A stretch of DNA of 64,000 bases from Rhizobium sp. Q54 (lineage in GTDB: Bacteria > Pseudomonadota > Alphaproteobacteria > SMXS01), in contig CAMDTB010000005.1 of NCBI GenBank assembly GCA_945907245.1, positions 1 through 64,000 on the forward strand, read 5' to 3'. A model generated the notes under the pieces. The model was not told the origin of the DNA and ran no database searches. It saw only the letters and a list, made by a program, of their open reading frames with translations. The position numbers were made by a program, and so were the translations under genes. Shown here one piece after another: positions 41,197 through 49,863 of the stretch. How positions within the stretch are numbered: the first letter of the stretch is position 1; each line of letters begins with the position of its first letter.

Positions 41197-42234
41197 TCAG
41201 GCGGCGACCTCCAAAGGGGCGAGATTCTCCACGAACTGCCGTGTGCATGCCTCCCAGCTGAAGGTCTCGGCGAAGGCGAGGCAGGCTTTCGGATCGAGCC
41301 GCAGCGCGCCGGCGATCGCCGTGCCCAGATCGTCGGACAGGCAGCCGACCGCGCCGCGCGCCGTGTGATCGTCGCGGCAGGCATGCTCGCCCAGCACGTC
41401 GAGCGGGCCGGGCACTGGATAGGCCGCGACCGGCACGCCGCAGGCCAAGGCTTCCAGGATGACGAGGCCGAAGGTGTCGGTGCGGCTGGGGAACACGAAC
41501 ACGTCGCTCTGCGCGTAGTAATCCGCCAGCTCGGCGCCCTGCTTGACGCCGGTGAACACCACGTCCGGATAGGCGGCGCGCAGCTCCTCGAGCTGCGGGC
41601 CGTCGCCGACGACCACCTTGGTGCCCGGCAGGTCCAGGCTGACGAATGCCTCCAGGTTCTTCTCGACCGCGACCCGGCCCACATAGGTGTAGACCGGCCG
41701 CAGCATGTCGAGATCGGTCTTCTCGCGCGGGTGGAAGACGGTCATGTCGACGCCGCGCGAGAACAGTGCGGTGCGGCCGAAGCCCCGTTCCTCCAGCTCC
41801 TTGCGCAGGGATTCGGTCGCGGCCATCACCCGGTCCGACGGCTTGTGGAACCGCCGCAGCATGGCGTAGCCCCAGGACAGCGGGATGTGGAACCGGGCGG
41901 CGATGTATTCGGCGAACCTGGTGTGGAACGCGGTGGTGAAGCTGAGATCGGCCTTCAGGCAGATGCGCCGCGCCGTCCAGCCCAGCGGGCCTTCGGTGGC
42001 GATGTGGACGGCATCGGGCGCGAAGTCGGCGATCATCGCCCGCAGCCGCCGGCGCGGCAGCACCGCCAGCCGGATTTCCGGATAGGTCGGCATGGGCATG
42101 GTGCGGAACAGGTCCGGCGTGATCATAAGCACCTCGTGTCCGAGCTTGAGCAGCTCGGTCCTTGTGGTGTCCAGCGTGCGCACCACGCCGTTGACCTGGG
42201 GGAACCAGGCATCGCTGACGATGCAGATTTTCAT
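41197..42234 (-). CDS. GT4-family glycosyltransferase, Agt-like candidate
   Basis: MKICIVSDAWFPQVNGVVRTL, TAFHTRFAEYIAARF, YVGRVAVEKNLEAF, FPSRTDTFGLVILEALACGVPVAAYP. Confidence 0.9.
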   Translation of the reverse strand: MKICIVSDAWFPQVNGVVRTLDTTRTELLKLGHEVLMITPDLFRTMPMPTYPEIRLAVLPRRRLRAMIADFAPDAVHIATEGPLGWTARRICLKADLSFTTAFHTRFAEYIAARFHIPLSWGYAMLRRFHKPSDRVMAATESLRKELEERGFGRTALFSRGVDMTVFHPREKTDLDMLRPVYTYVGRVAVEKNLEAFVSLDLPGTKVVVGDGPQLEELRAAYPDVVFTGVKQGAELADYYAQSDVFVFPSRTDTFGLVILEALACGVPVAAYPVPGPLDVLGEHACRDDHTARGAVGCLSDDLGTAIAGALRLDPKACLAFAETFSWEACTRQFVENLAPLEVAA

Positions 42235-42280
42235 GGACGATCCTCGTGTGGAACGTGTCGGGGAAAGGGAGTTCGCGCCA

Positions 42281-43273
42281 TCAGGCGGAAACGGGCTCTG
42301 CCGGCGCCATGTCGGCCTGTACTGGCGCGGTCTTGCCGACCAGCTCGTAGCGCTCGGTCAGCTCCTGCCAGCGGATGATCTCCAGCCGGCCGTCGGCATG
42401 CTCGACCAGCGCGGTGCAGCTTTCCACCCAGTCGCCGTCGTTGCAGTAGAGGATGCCGTTGATGCGGCGCATCTCGGCGTGGTGGATGTGGCCGCAGATG
42501 ACGCCGTCGAGGCCTCGCTCGGCGCATTCGTGCGCCACGGCATCCTCGAAGCGGCTGATGAACTCGACCGCGTTCTTGACCTTGTGCTTCAGATACGCCG
42601 ACAGCGACCAGTAGGAATAGCCCAGGCGGCGGCGGATGGCGTTGACCAGCCGGTTCACCGTCAGCGCGGCTGTATAGGCGTGGTCGCCGAGGAAGGCGAG
42701 CCAGCGGGCATGCTTGACCACCGCGTCGAACGCGTCGCCGTGCAGCACCAGGAACCGGCGGCCGTCGGCCATCTGGTGGATGGCCTCGTTGGTGACCAGC
42801 ACGCCGCCGAAGAAATGGCCGGCGAAGTCGCGCAGCCCCTCGTCATGGTTGCCGGTGACATAGATCACCTCGGTGCCCTTGCGCGCCTTGCGCAGCACCT
42901 TCTGGACCACGTCGTTGTGCGCCTGGGGCCAGTACCAGCTTTTCTTCAGCCGCCAGCCGTCGACGATGTCGCCGACCAGGTAGAGCGTCTCGCATTCGCT
43001 GTATTTCAGGAAATCGAGCAGGGCCTCGGCCTGGGAGCCCTTGGTGCCGAGATGGATGTCGGAGATCCAGATGCTGCGGTAGCGGAGGTCGCCCTCTTCC
43101 AGCGGCGGCTTGGGGAGCGCCGCGACGGTGCCGCGCGCCCTGCCCCGGAACGGACCCGCTGGCGCGCGGGTGTCCCAGCCTTCGGACGAGATATCGCGCC
43201 TCGATGTTTCTGCCTGGCGGATCATAAAACCGTAATCTTTCTTGCTATGATCCCGATGGTCGCTTAATTCCAC
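42281..43273 (-). CDS. Metallophosphoesterase of LpxH-like/PlcP-like type
   Basis: IWISDIHLGTKGSQ, LVGDIVDGW, VTGNHDEG, VLHGDAFDAV, VICGHIHHAEMRR; start could be 43225. Confidence 0.88.
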   Translation of the reverse strand: MELSDHRDHSKKDYGFMIRQAETSRRDISSEGWDTRAPAGPFRGRARGTVAALPKPPLEEGDLRYRSIWISDIHLGTKGSQAEALLDFLKYSECETLYLVGDIVDGWRLKKSWYWPQAHNDVVQKVLRKARKGTEVIYVTGNHDEGLRDFAGHFFGGVLVTNEAIHQMADGRRFLVLHGDAFDAVVKHARWLAFLGDHAYTAALTVNRLVNAIRRRLGYSYWSLSAYLKHKVKNAVEFISRFEDAVAHECAERGLDGVICGHIHHAEMRRINGILYCNDGDWVESCTALVEHADGRLEIIRWQELTERYELVGKTAPVQADMAPAEPVSA

Positions 43274-43306
43274 ATCTGCAAATTACCTCCCACCAGTTAC
43301 AATTTT

Positions 43307-44209
43307 ATGTCGAACGCAGAACAAACCGGTCACCGGCGCCGATTTCTTGTGATTCTGAACCCGATCGCCGGCCGGCGTCGGCAGGTATTCTTGCGCAAGA
43401 CCATCGAGACTTTGGAGCGGACGGGATTCATCGTGACCATCGCGGCGACGACGCGGCGGGGCGATGCCGAAGCCATGGCCCGAAGCGCCGCGGCCGGCAG
43501 CGACCCGCCCGACGCCGTCGTCGCCGCGGGCGGCGACGGCACCATCAATGAGGTGGCGAACGGCCTCGCCGGCACCGGCATGACCATGGGCATCATCCCG
43601 ATGGGCACGGCCAACGTCCTGGCCAGCGAACTGGGGATCAGCACATGGTCCGGCCCGGTGGCCCGGACGCTGATCGAGGGTGTGGCGAAGCCGATCCACA
43701 TGGGCGACATCGACGGCCGCCGCTTCCTGATGATGGCCGGCGTCGGCTATGACGCGCGGGTGACGGCGCGGATCGATCCGGCCATCAAATACCGCTGGGG
43801 CAAGGCCGCCTATGGCCTCGCCGGCCTGCTGGAATGGCTGGAGCCGCCGGCCGCGCCGTTCGAGGTGATCGTCGACGGCCGCCCGTACGAGACCGCCTGG
43901 ATGATCGCCGCCAACGGCAAGCGCTATGCGGGCCGCTACATCGTCGCGCCCATGGCCCGGCTCGACGCGCCGTCGCTGACCGTGTGCCTGATGCCCGGCG
44001 CGGGCCGCGGCGACATGTTCCGCTACCTGTCCGCCATCGGCCGCGACCGGCTGGACCGGGAGAAGGACGTGCGCTTCATCGAGGCCCGCGAGGCGCTGGT
44101 GCCCGCCGCGCCGGGCGCGCTGATCGAAATCGACGGCGACTTCCACGGTCCCGGACCGGCACGCATCGCGCTGGCGCCGGAAACCCTGAACCTGATCCAG
44201 CCGGGATAA
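43307..44209 (+). CDS. Diacylglycerol kinase-family lipid kinase
   Basis: FLVILNPIAGRRRQ, VVAAGGDGTINEVANGLAGTGMTMGIIPMGTANVLA. Confidence 0.92.
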   Translation: MSNAEQTGHRRRFLVILNPIAGRRRQVFLRKTIETLERTGFIVTIAATTRRGDAEAMARSAAAGSDPPDAVVAAGGDGTINEVANGLAGTGMTMGIIPMGTANVLASELGISTWSGPVARTLIEGVAKPIHMGDIDGRRFLMMAGVGYDARVTARIDPAIKYRWGKAAYGLAGLLEWLEPPAAPFEVIVDGRPYETAWMIAANGKRYAGRYIVAPMARLDAPSLTVCLMPGAGRGDMFRYLSAIGRDRLDREKDVRFIEAREALVPAAPGALIEIDGDFHGPGPARIALAPETLNLIQPG

Positions 44210-44234
44210 TCAGCCTTCCGGCTTCGTCAGTGGG
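44135..44234. repeat. Left copy of duplicated junction (lipid-kinase 3' end plus remnant of the dehydrogenase 3' end)
   Basis: 44135-44209 = real kinase C-terminus; minus strand from 44234 reads HPLTKPEG-stop, like VPLTTPEG-stop of the gene at 44796. Confidence 0.8.
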
Positions 44235-44345
44235 TGCATTAAGGTGATGGATGCTGGGCTATTTAGTAAACTGGCACCGTAACCCTGTAACCGTCATCGT
44301 AACCCCCGGATTTGTCTATTGGTAACTTGCCGTAAGGCCATAAGC

Positions 44346-44648
44346 ATGAATAAAGCCAAAAAATCAATTAGTGCAGTAAAGTCTGCCTTTCACGCCTTGT
44401 TATCGCTGCTGCTTCTCTATGGTACGGTGTTGGTGTATCTCGAAATTCATGTTGGAATGAGCTATAGGGGGCTATACACATCAGAAATGAGAGTCTTGAG
44501 CGAGGGGCGTGCTTTGTTTTGGAGGGCATCATTGGTTATGCTAATGATATTTTTAATTGTTTTATTTGTAATTAGTGTAACGCGCGCATGGAGAATGGTC
44601 GTAGAAAAACGAAAGGGGAATCAGAATTTGCGCGGTAGTGAAGAGTAA
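44346..44648 (+). CDS. Orphan two-TM protein in AT-rich insertion
   Basis: 100 aa: SAFHALLSLLLLYGTVLVYLEIHVGM..SLVMLMIFLIVLFVISVTRAWRM; codon usage AT-rich unlike neighbours. Confidence 0.55.
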   Translation: MNKAKKSISAVKSAFHALLSLLLLYGTVLVYLEIHVGMSYRGLYTSEMRVLSEGRALFWRASLVMLMIFLIVLFVISVTRAWRMVVEKRKGNQNLRGSEE

Positions 44649-44702
44649 CTACAATTTCCAATTGCTTCAATTGCTTGGGTCAAGGTGACATGGCGTAATT
44701 GC

Positions 44703-44823
44703 GGCGGCTTCCACGGCCCCGGACCGGCCCGCATCGCGCCGGCCCCGGAAACCCTGAACCTGATCCAGCCGAGATAGTCGGCTTCAGCGAACCTCTCAGC
44801 CTTCCGGCGTGGTCAGCGGGACG
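44703..44823. repeat. Right copy of duplicated junction (kinase 3' end remnant plus real dehydrogenase 3' end)
   Basis: 44703-44777 encodes GGFHGPGPARIAPAPETLNLIQPR-stop, 68 of 75 nt identical to 44135-44209 by hand count. Confidence 0.85.
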
Positions 44824-46304
44824 CCGAGCAGGGCGCGGCGCTTCAGCCAGGCGCTGGCGCGGTAGCGCGGGTCGCCGTAGAAGGCGTACATGGCGTCGAG
44901 GATGCCCAGCACAGTGCTGGCGCCGAGCGCGTCGCCGAACTCCAGCGGCCCCTTCGGATAGCCCAGGCCCAGGCGCACGGCGGCGTTGATGTCGTCGGGC
45001 GTGGCGATGCGCTGCTGGGCGATCTCGCAGCCCACATTGACGATGCAGGCGATGACCCGCTGGGCGATGAAGCCCGGGCTGTCATGGATCACCGTCACCG
45101 CCTCGGCCGCTTTCGCCAGCAGTGCATGGGCGCCGTCGCGGATTTCCGGCCTGGTCACCGGCGTGGTCATCAGCGTGCGGTGGGTGGCGAGGCCGAACAG
45201 GGGATCGATGGCGACGGTGTTCGCCGGATCGATGCCCAGTTCGAGCGCCGTGGTGGTCGCATCCTTGCCGATCGGCGAGATGATGCTGACGACGCCGTCG
45301 CCCGGCTCGGACGCGACCGCGACGCCGTTGGCCTTGGCCAGCGCCGTGACGATCTCCTGCACCTCGGAGGTGGCGTTGGCGACCCAGACCGCCTTGGGCA
45401 GCGTGGTCGGCGCGGGATCGCGCGGGAAGGTGCTGCGCTTGCCGTCAGCATACTCGTAGAAGCCGCGGCCGGTCTTGCGGCCGTAGAGGCCGGCGGCGAC
45501 GCGCTGCGGCGCCAGCGGATTGGGCACGTAGCGCGGCTCGTTGAAGAACTGCTGCCAGATGCTGACCATCACCGGGAACGACACGTCGAGGCCGGTCAGG
45601 TCGAGCAGTTCGAAGCAGCCCATGCGGAAGCCGCAGGCGTCGCGCAGCACGTCGTCGATCACCGGATATTCGGCGACGCCTTCCGACAGGATGCGGAAGC
45701 CCTCGGTGTAGTAGGCGCGGCCGGCATGGTTGACCAGGAAGCCGGGCGTGTCCTTGGCGCCGACCGGGCGGTGGCCCATGGCGGTCGCCAGCGCGTTGAG
45801 GCGATCGACGGCCCAGTCCTCGGTCATCAGCGCCTTCACCACCTCGACCACCTTCATCAGCGGCACCGGGTTGAAGAAGTGGAAACCGGCGACCCTGCCC
45901 GGCTTCTTGCAGGCGGCGGCGATGGCGGTGACGCTGAGCGAGGAGGTGTTGGTGGTGAGGATGCAGTCGTCCGAAACGATGGCCTCCAGGTCGGAGAACA
46001 CCTGCTTCTTGACGTCGAGGTTTTCCAGGATCGCCTCGACCACCACGGTGCAGTCGGCGAAGCCGTCGAGGCTGTCGGCCAGCTTCAGGTTGGCCTTGGC
46101 GGCGGCAGCGGCGGCCTGATCCAGCTGGCCCTTCTCGGCGGCACGGTCCAGCATCTTGCCGATGAAGCCGGCGGCCTCTTCCATGGCGGCGCGGTTCATG
46201 TCGAACAGGCGCACCGGACAGCCGGCCTGGAGGGCGATCTGGACGATGCCGCGGCCCATGGCGCCGGCGCCGAGGACTCCGACGATTTCGTTCTGCTTGC
46301 TCAC
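44796..46304 (-). CDS. 3-hydroxyacyl-CoA dehydrogenase
   Basis: VGVLGAGAMGRGIVQIALQAGCPVRLFD; FHFFNPVPLMKVVEVV; GTG start. Confidence 0.93.
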   Translation of the reverse strand: MSKQNEIVGVLGAGAMGRGIVQIALQAGCPVRLFDMNRAAMEEAAGFIGKMLDRAAEKGQLDQAAAAAAKANLKLADSLDGFADCTVVVEAILENLDVKKQVFSDLEAIVSDDCILTTNTSSLSVTAIAAACKKPGRVAGFHFFNPVPLMKVVEVVKALMTEDWAVDRLNALATAMGHRPVGAKDTPGFLVNHAGRAYYTEGFRILSEGVAEYPVIDDVLRDACGFRMGCFELLDLTGLDVSFPVMVSIWQQFFNEPRYVPNPLAPQRVAAGLYGRKTGRGFYEYADGKRSTFPRDPAPTTLPKAVWVANATSEVQEIVTALAKANGVAVASEPGDGVVSIISPIGKDATTTALELGIDPANTVAIDPLFGLATHRTLMTTPVTRPEIRDGAHALLAKAAEAVTVIHDSPGFIAQRVIACIVNVGCEIAQQRIATPDDINAAVRLGLGYPKGPLEFGDALGASTVLGILDAMYAFYGDPRYRASAWLKRRALLGVPLTTPEG

Positions 46305-46438
46305 GAGTTCCCCCGTTCTTGACTGCTCGGTAAGGTCGCGCGGTTCATAGCACAGCCCGTTCGGCGGCACCAAGCACCGAGGCTGGGATTCGACCCCGGA
46401 TGTCCGTTATGCTGGTCGTCGGAAACGGGAGAACGATC

Positions 46439-47299
46439 ATGACATTCGCTACTGACGGCCTGGTGGAGACCGACTGGCTCGCCGACCATCTCGAGGATCC
46501 GGCCCTGCGCATCTACGACTGCACCGTGTTCCTGACGCCGAATGGCGACGGCACGGTGAAGATCGAGAGCGGCAGGGCGCATTGGGAGGATGGCCACATT
46601 CCGGGCGCGGGCTTCCTCGACCTGATCTCGGACCTGTCCGACACCGGGCAGAAGCTGCGCTTCATGATGCCGCCCGCCGAAAAATTCGCGGCGTCTGTCG
46701 GCAAGGCCGGGCTGGGCGACGGCAACAGGATCGTCCTCTATTGCGCCGGGCCGCCCATGTGGGCGACGCGCGTCTGGTGGATGCTGCGCGCCTTCGGCTT
46801 CGACAACGCGGCCGTGCTGAACGGCGGCTGGAGCAAGTGGAAGCGCGACGGGCGCGAGATTTCGGTCGATCCGCCGCGCTATCCGCCGGCCACGTTCACC
46901 CCGAAGCCGCGGCCCGGCCTGTTCGTCGGCAAGGACGACGTGGCCGCCGCCATCGCCGACGGCCAGACCTGCGTGCTCAATAGCCTGTCGCGGGAGATGC
47001 ACGCCGGCAAGGTGACGACGGGCCCGCGCCCCGGCCGCATCGCCGGCAGCGTCAACCTGCCGGCCATGGACCTGCTGGGCGAGGACCTGCGCCTGCTGGA
47101 CGACGCGGTGCTGCGCGAGCGGCTGGGCGGCGTCGGCGCGGAAGGCGGCAAGCGGATCATCACCTATTGCGGCGGCGGCATCGCGGCGACCCTCACGGCG
47201 TTCGCGCTGGCCCGCCTGGGCCACGACAACGTGGCGGTCTATGACGGCTCCATGTCCGAATGGGCTGCCGATCCAGCCGCGCCGATGGAGGTGGGGTAG
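46439..47299 (+). CDS. Sulfurtransferase (3-mercaptopyruvate/thiosulfate, rhodanese fold)
   Basis: LVETDWLADHLEDPALRIYDCTVFL, VLNGGWSKWKRDGREI, ITYCGGGIAATLTAFALARLGH. Confidence 0.92.
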   Translation: MTFATDGLVETDWLADHLEDPALRIYDCTVFLTPNGDGTVKIESGRAHWEDGHIPGAGFLDLISDLSDTGQKLRFMMPPAEKFAASVGKAGLGDGNRIVLYCAGPPMWATRVWWMLRAFGFDNAAVLNGGWSKWKRDGREISVDPPRYPPATFTPKPRPGLFVGKDDVAAAIADGQTCVLNSLSREMHAGKVTTGPRPGRIAGSVNLPAMDLLGEDLRLLDDAVLRERLGGVGAEGGKRIITYCGGGIAATLTAFALARLGHDNVAVYDGSMSEWAADPAAPMEVG

Positions 47300-47313
47300 G
47301 CCTATCCCCTTCA

Positions 47314-47467
47314 TTGTCATCCCGGCGCATGCCGGGACCCAGATGGGGAAAGGGGCGCAAACCGATCCACCCACTCGGTCCACGAAGAAACAATTCTTAG
47401 TTGATCGGGGCTCACAACCGCCTCGTTCCTTGCCCCGACTGGGTCCCGGCATGCGCCGGGATGACAA
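47314..47467. repeat. REPIN-like inverted repeat pair, copy 2 (GCAT core)
   Basis: 29-bp perfect arms ttgtcatcccggcgcatgccgggacccag (47314-47342) and its reverse complement (47439-47467); 96-bp spacer. Confidence 0.9.
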
Positions 47468-47607
47468 CGAGAGGTTGCGGATGGAGAGGCGCGACCCAAC
47501 ACCATTACTTCCTTCCCCGAACGCGGATTTCCGCTTGTTCCGTAATAATTTCGCTTATCGCAACCTGCCGATGTTACCATTCCCGGTAAGCTGAGGACCG
47601 CCGACCG

Positions 47608-49458
47608 ATGGAGTGGATCGACCACGTCATATTGCTCTCCTCCGGCCTGATCGTGCTGAGCATCCTGGTCGGGCTCGTCTCGACGCGCTTCGGCGCTCCG
47701 CTGCTGCTGGTCTTCCTGATCCTCGGCATGCTGGCCGGCGAGGACGGCCCCGGCGGCATCCTGTTCGACAACTACCATGCGGCCTATACCGTCGGCAGCC
47801 TGGCCCTCGCCATCATCCTGTTCGACGGCGGCTTGCGCACCGAGCGCAAGGATTTCCGAGAGGTGCTGGCGCCCGCCGCCACCCTGTCGAGCGTCGGCGT
47901 GGTGATCACCGCCCTCATCGCCGGCCTGGCCGCCAAATGGTTCATGGGCATCGGCTGGATCGAGGGGATGCTTGTCGGCTCCATCGTCGCCTCGACCGAC
48001 GCGGCGGCGGTGTTCTTCCTGCTGAGTGTCCGGGGCGTGCGGCTGAAGGGCAGGCTGCGCCCGACCCTGGAAGTCGAGGCCGGCCTCAACGACCCGATGG
48101 CCGTGTTCCTCACCATCACCTTCCTGACGATCCTGCAGACCGGCGCCGCGAGCCCCCTCGATACCGCGCAGACGCTGATGACCCACGCCATCGTCCAGTT
48201 GCTGGGCGGCATCGTGTTCGGCGTGCTGGGCGGCAGCCTGCTGCTCACCATCGTCAACCGGCTGACCCTGTCGGTGGGCCTTTACCCGGTGCTGGCCGTG
48301 GCCGGCGGCCTGTTCGTGTTCGCCGCCGCCCAGACCTTCGGCGCCAGCGGCTTCCTCGCGGTGTACCTGGCGGGCTACGTGTTCGGCCGGCGGCGGCACA
48401 AGGCGACTCAGATCATCGAGCGGTTCACCGACGGCATGGCGTGGCTGGCGCAGATCGCCATGTTCCTGATCCTGGGCCTGCTGATCACGCCGTCGAAGAT
48501 GCTGCCCGTGCTGGCCGCCTCGATCGGCATCGCCGCCGTGCTGATCTTCGTCGCCCGCCCGGTCGCGGGCTTCCTGTGCCTGTGGCCCTACAAATACAGC
48601 CCGCGCGAGATCGCGTTCGTGTCATGGGTCGGCCTGCGCGGCGCGGTGCCGATCTATCTCGGCACCATCCCGGTCCTGGCCGGAATCCCGGGATCGCAGG
48701 ACTGGTTCGTGGTGGTCTACATGGTGGTGATCACCTCGCTGGTGGTGCAGGGCTGGACCATCGGCCTGTCCGGCCGCTGGCTGAACGTGGTGCTGCCGCC
48801 CAGGCCCGCCGCGCCGCCCCGGGTCGACATCGAGCTGCCCCACGACATCGGCAAGGACATGCTGGCCTATACGGTGCAGCCGGGGAGCCTGGCCATGCGG
48901 CGCTCCATGGCGCGGCTGCCGCTGCCCGACGAGGTGGTGCTGGTCTCGATCATCCGCGACGGCGAGATCCGCGGCGCAAGCGAACTGGAGCACCTGGCGC
49001 CGGGTGACGACGTGCTGCTGCTGACGACCCAGGAACACGTGGCGCTGCTCGACCGTGTGTTCGGCACCAAGGACGGCGCCCGAGACACTGCGGTCGACCT
49101 GCTGGGCGAGTTCGTCTTCGCCGCCGACACGCCGACCGGCGCGGTGACCGCCATGTACGACGTCAAGGTGCCCGCCAACCAGCGCGAGCTGCCGCTGGGC
49201 CAGTTCATGGAAACCCATTTGCTGACCCGCCCCAGCGCCGGCAAGCGGCTGCGGCTGGGCGCCATCGAGCTGATTGTCGCCGAGACCCGCAAGGACCGCA
49301 TCGTGCGCGTGGCCATCGAGCTGGAGCCCATGGAAGGCTCGATCCGCCGCTTCGACCCATGGCTGATCTGGATGCGCTCGGTGCTGTGGCTGCCGCTGGA
49401 AAAATGGGTCGGCCGCCTGCTGCCGAAGGTGCCCAAGCCGGTCTGGTGGCGGCGGTAG
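47608..49458 (+). CDS. CPA1-type potassium/proton antiporter
   Basis: Multi-TM; LFDGGLRTERKDFREVLAPA, GSIVASTDAAAVFFLL; C-terminal cytosolic domain. Confidence 0.9.
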   Translation: MEWIDHVILLSSGLIVLSILVGLVSTRFGAPLLLVFLILGMLAGEDGPGGILFDNYHAAYTVGSLALAIILFDGGLRTERKDFREVLAPAATLSSVGVVITALIAGLAAKWFMGIGWIEGMLVGSIVASTDAAAVFFLLSVRGVRLKGRLRPTLEVEAGLNDPMAVFLTITFLTILQTGAASPLDTAQTLMTHAIVQLLGGIVFGVLGGSLLLTIVNRLTLSVGLYPVLAVAGGLFVFAAAQTFGASGFLAVYLAGYVFGRRRHKATQIIERFTDGMAWLAQIAMFLILGLLITPSKMLPVLAASIGIAAVLIFVARPVAGFLCLWPYKYSPREIAFVSWVGLRGAVPIYLGTIPVLAGIPGSQDWFVVVYMVVITSLVVQGWTIGLSGRWLNVVLPPRPAAPPRVDIELPHDIGKDMLAYTVQPGSLAMRRSMARLPLPDEVVLVSIIRDGEIRGASELEHLAPGDDVLLLTTQEHVALLDRVFGTKDGARDTAVDLLGEFVFAADTPTGAVTAMYDVKVPANQRELPLGQFMETHLLTRPSAGKRLRLGAIELIVAETRKDRIVRVAIELEPMEGSIRRFDPWLIWMRSVLWLPLEKWVGRLLPKVPKPVWWRR

Positions 49459-49461
49459 GTC

Positions 49462-49848
49462 CTAAAGCTTGGCCACGCCGTCGATCTCGACCATCAGGTC
49501 GCGGTTGGCGAGTTCACGCACCCCGATGGCGGTCCAGGTGGGATAGGGATCCTTGATGTAGCGGTCCTTCACTTCGGCGAAGACGGCGATGCTGTGCTGC
49601 AATTCGATATGGTAGGTCTTCAGGTCGACGAGGTTGTCGAACGTGGCGCCGACTTCTTCGAGCACCGCCTTCATGTTCTCGAAGCACAGTTCATATTGCG
49701 CCTCCGCGCTGCGCGGAATCACGCCGTCCGCCCTGATGCCGATGGCGCCGGAAATGTAGAGCGTGTCGCCGACCAGTACGCCGGGCGAGTAATGCCAGTT
49801 GTCGTGCAGGCTCTTGAGCCTGTCGGGGACGATCATCCGCTTCTGCAT
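49462..49848 (-). CDS. RidA family protein
   Basis: VLVGDTLYISGAIGIRADGVI, NLVDLKTYHIEL, PTWTAIGVRELANRDLMVEIDGVA. Confidence 0.9.
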   Translation of the reverse strand: MQKRMIVPDRLKSLHDNWHYSPGVLVGDTLYISGAIGIRADGVIPRSAEAQYELCFENMKAVLEEVGATFDNLVDLKTYHIELQHSIAVFAEVKDRYIKDPYPTWTAIGVRELANRDLMVEIDGVAKL

Positions 49849-49863
49849 CGCTCGCTCCTGCTG

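Noticed and set aside
44699-44989. 96-aa plus-strand ORF beginning in the duplicated kinase tail
   Set aside because: Out of frame with the kinase and then antisense to the dehydrogenase; the in-frame copy stops at 44777
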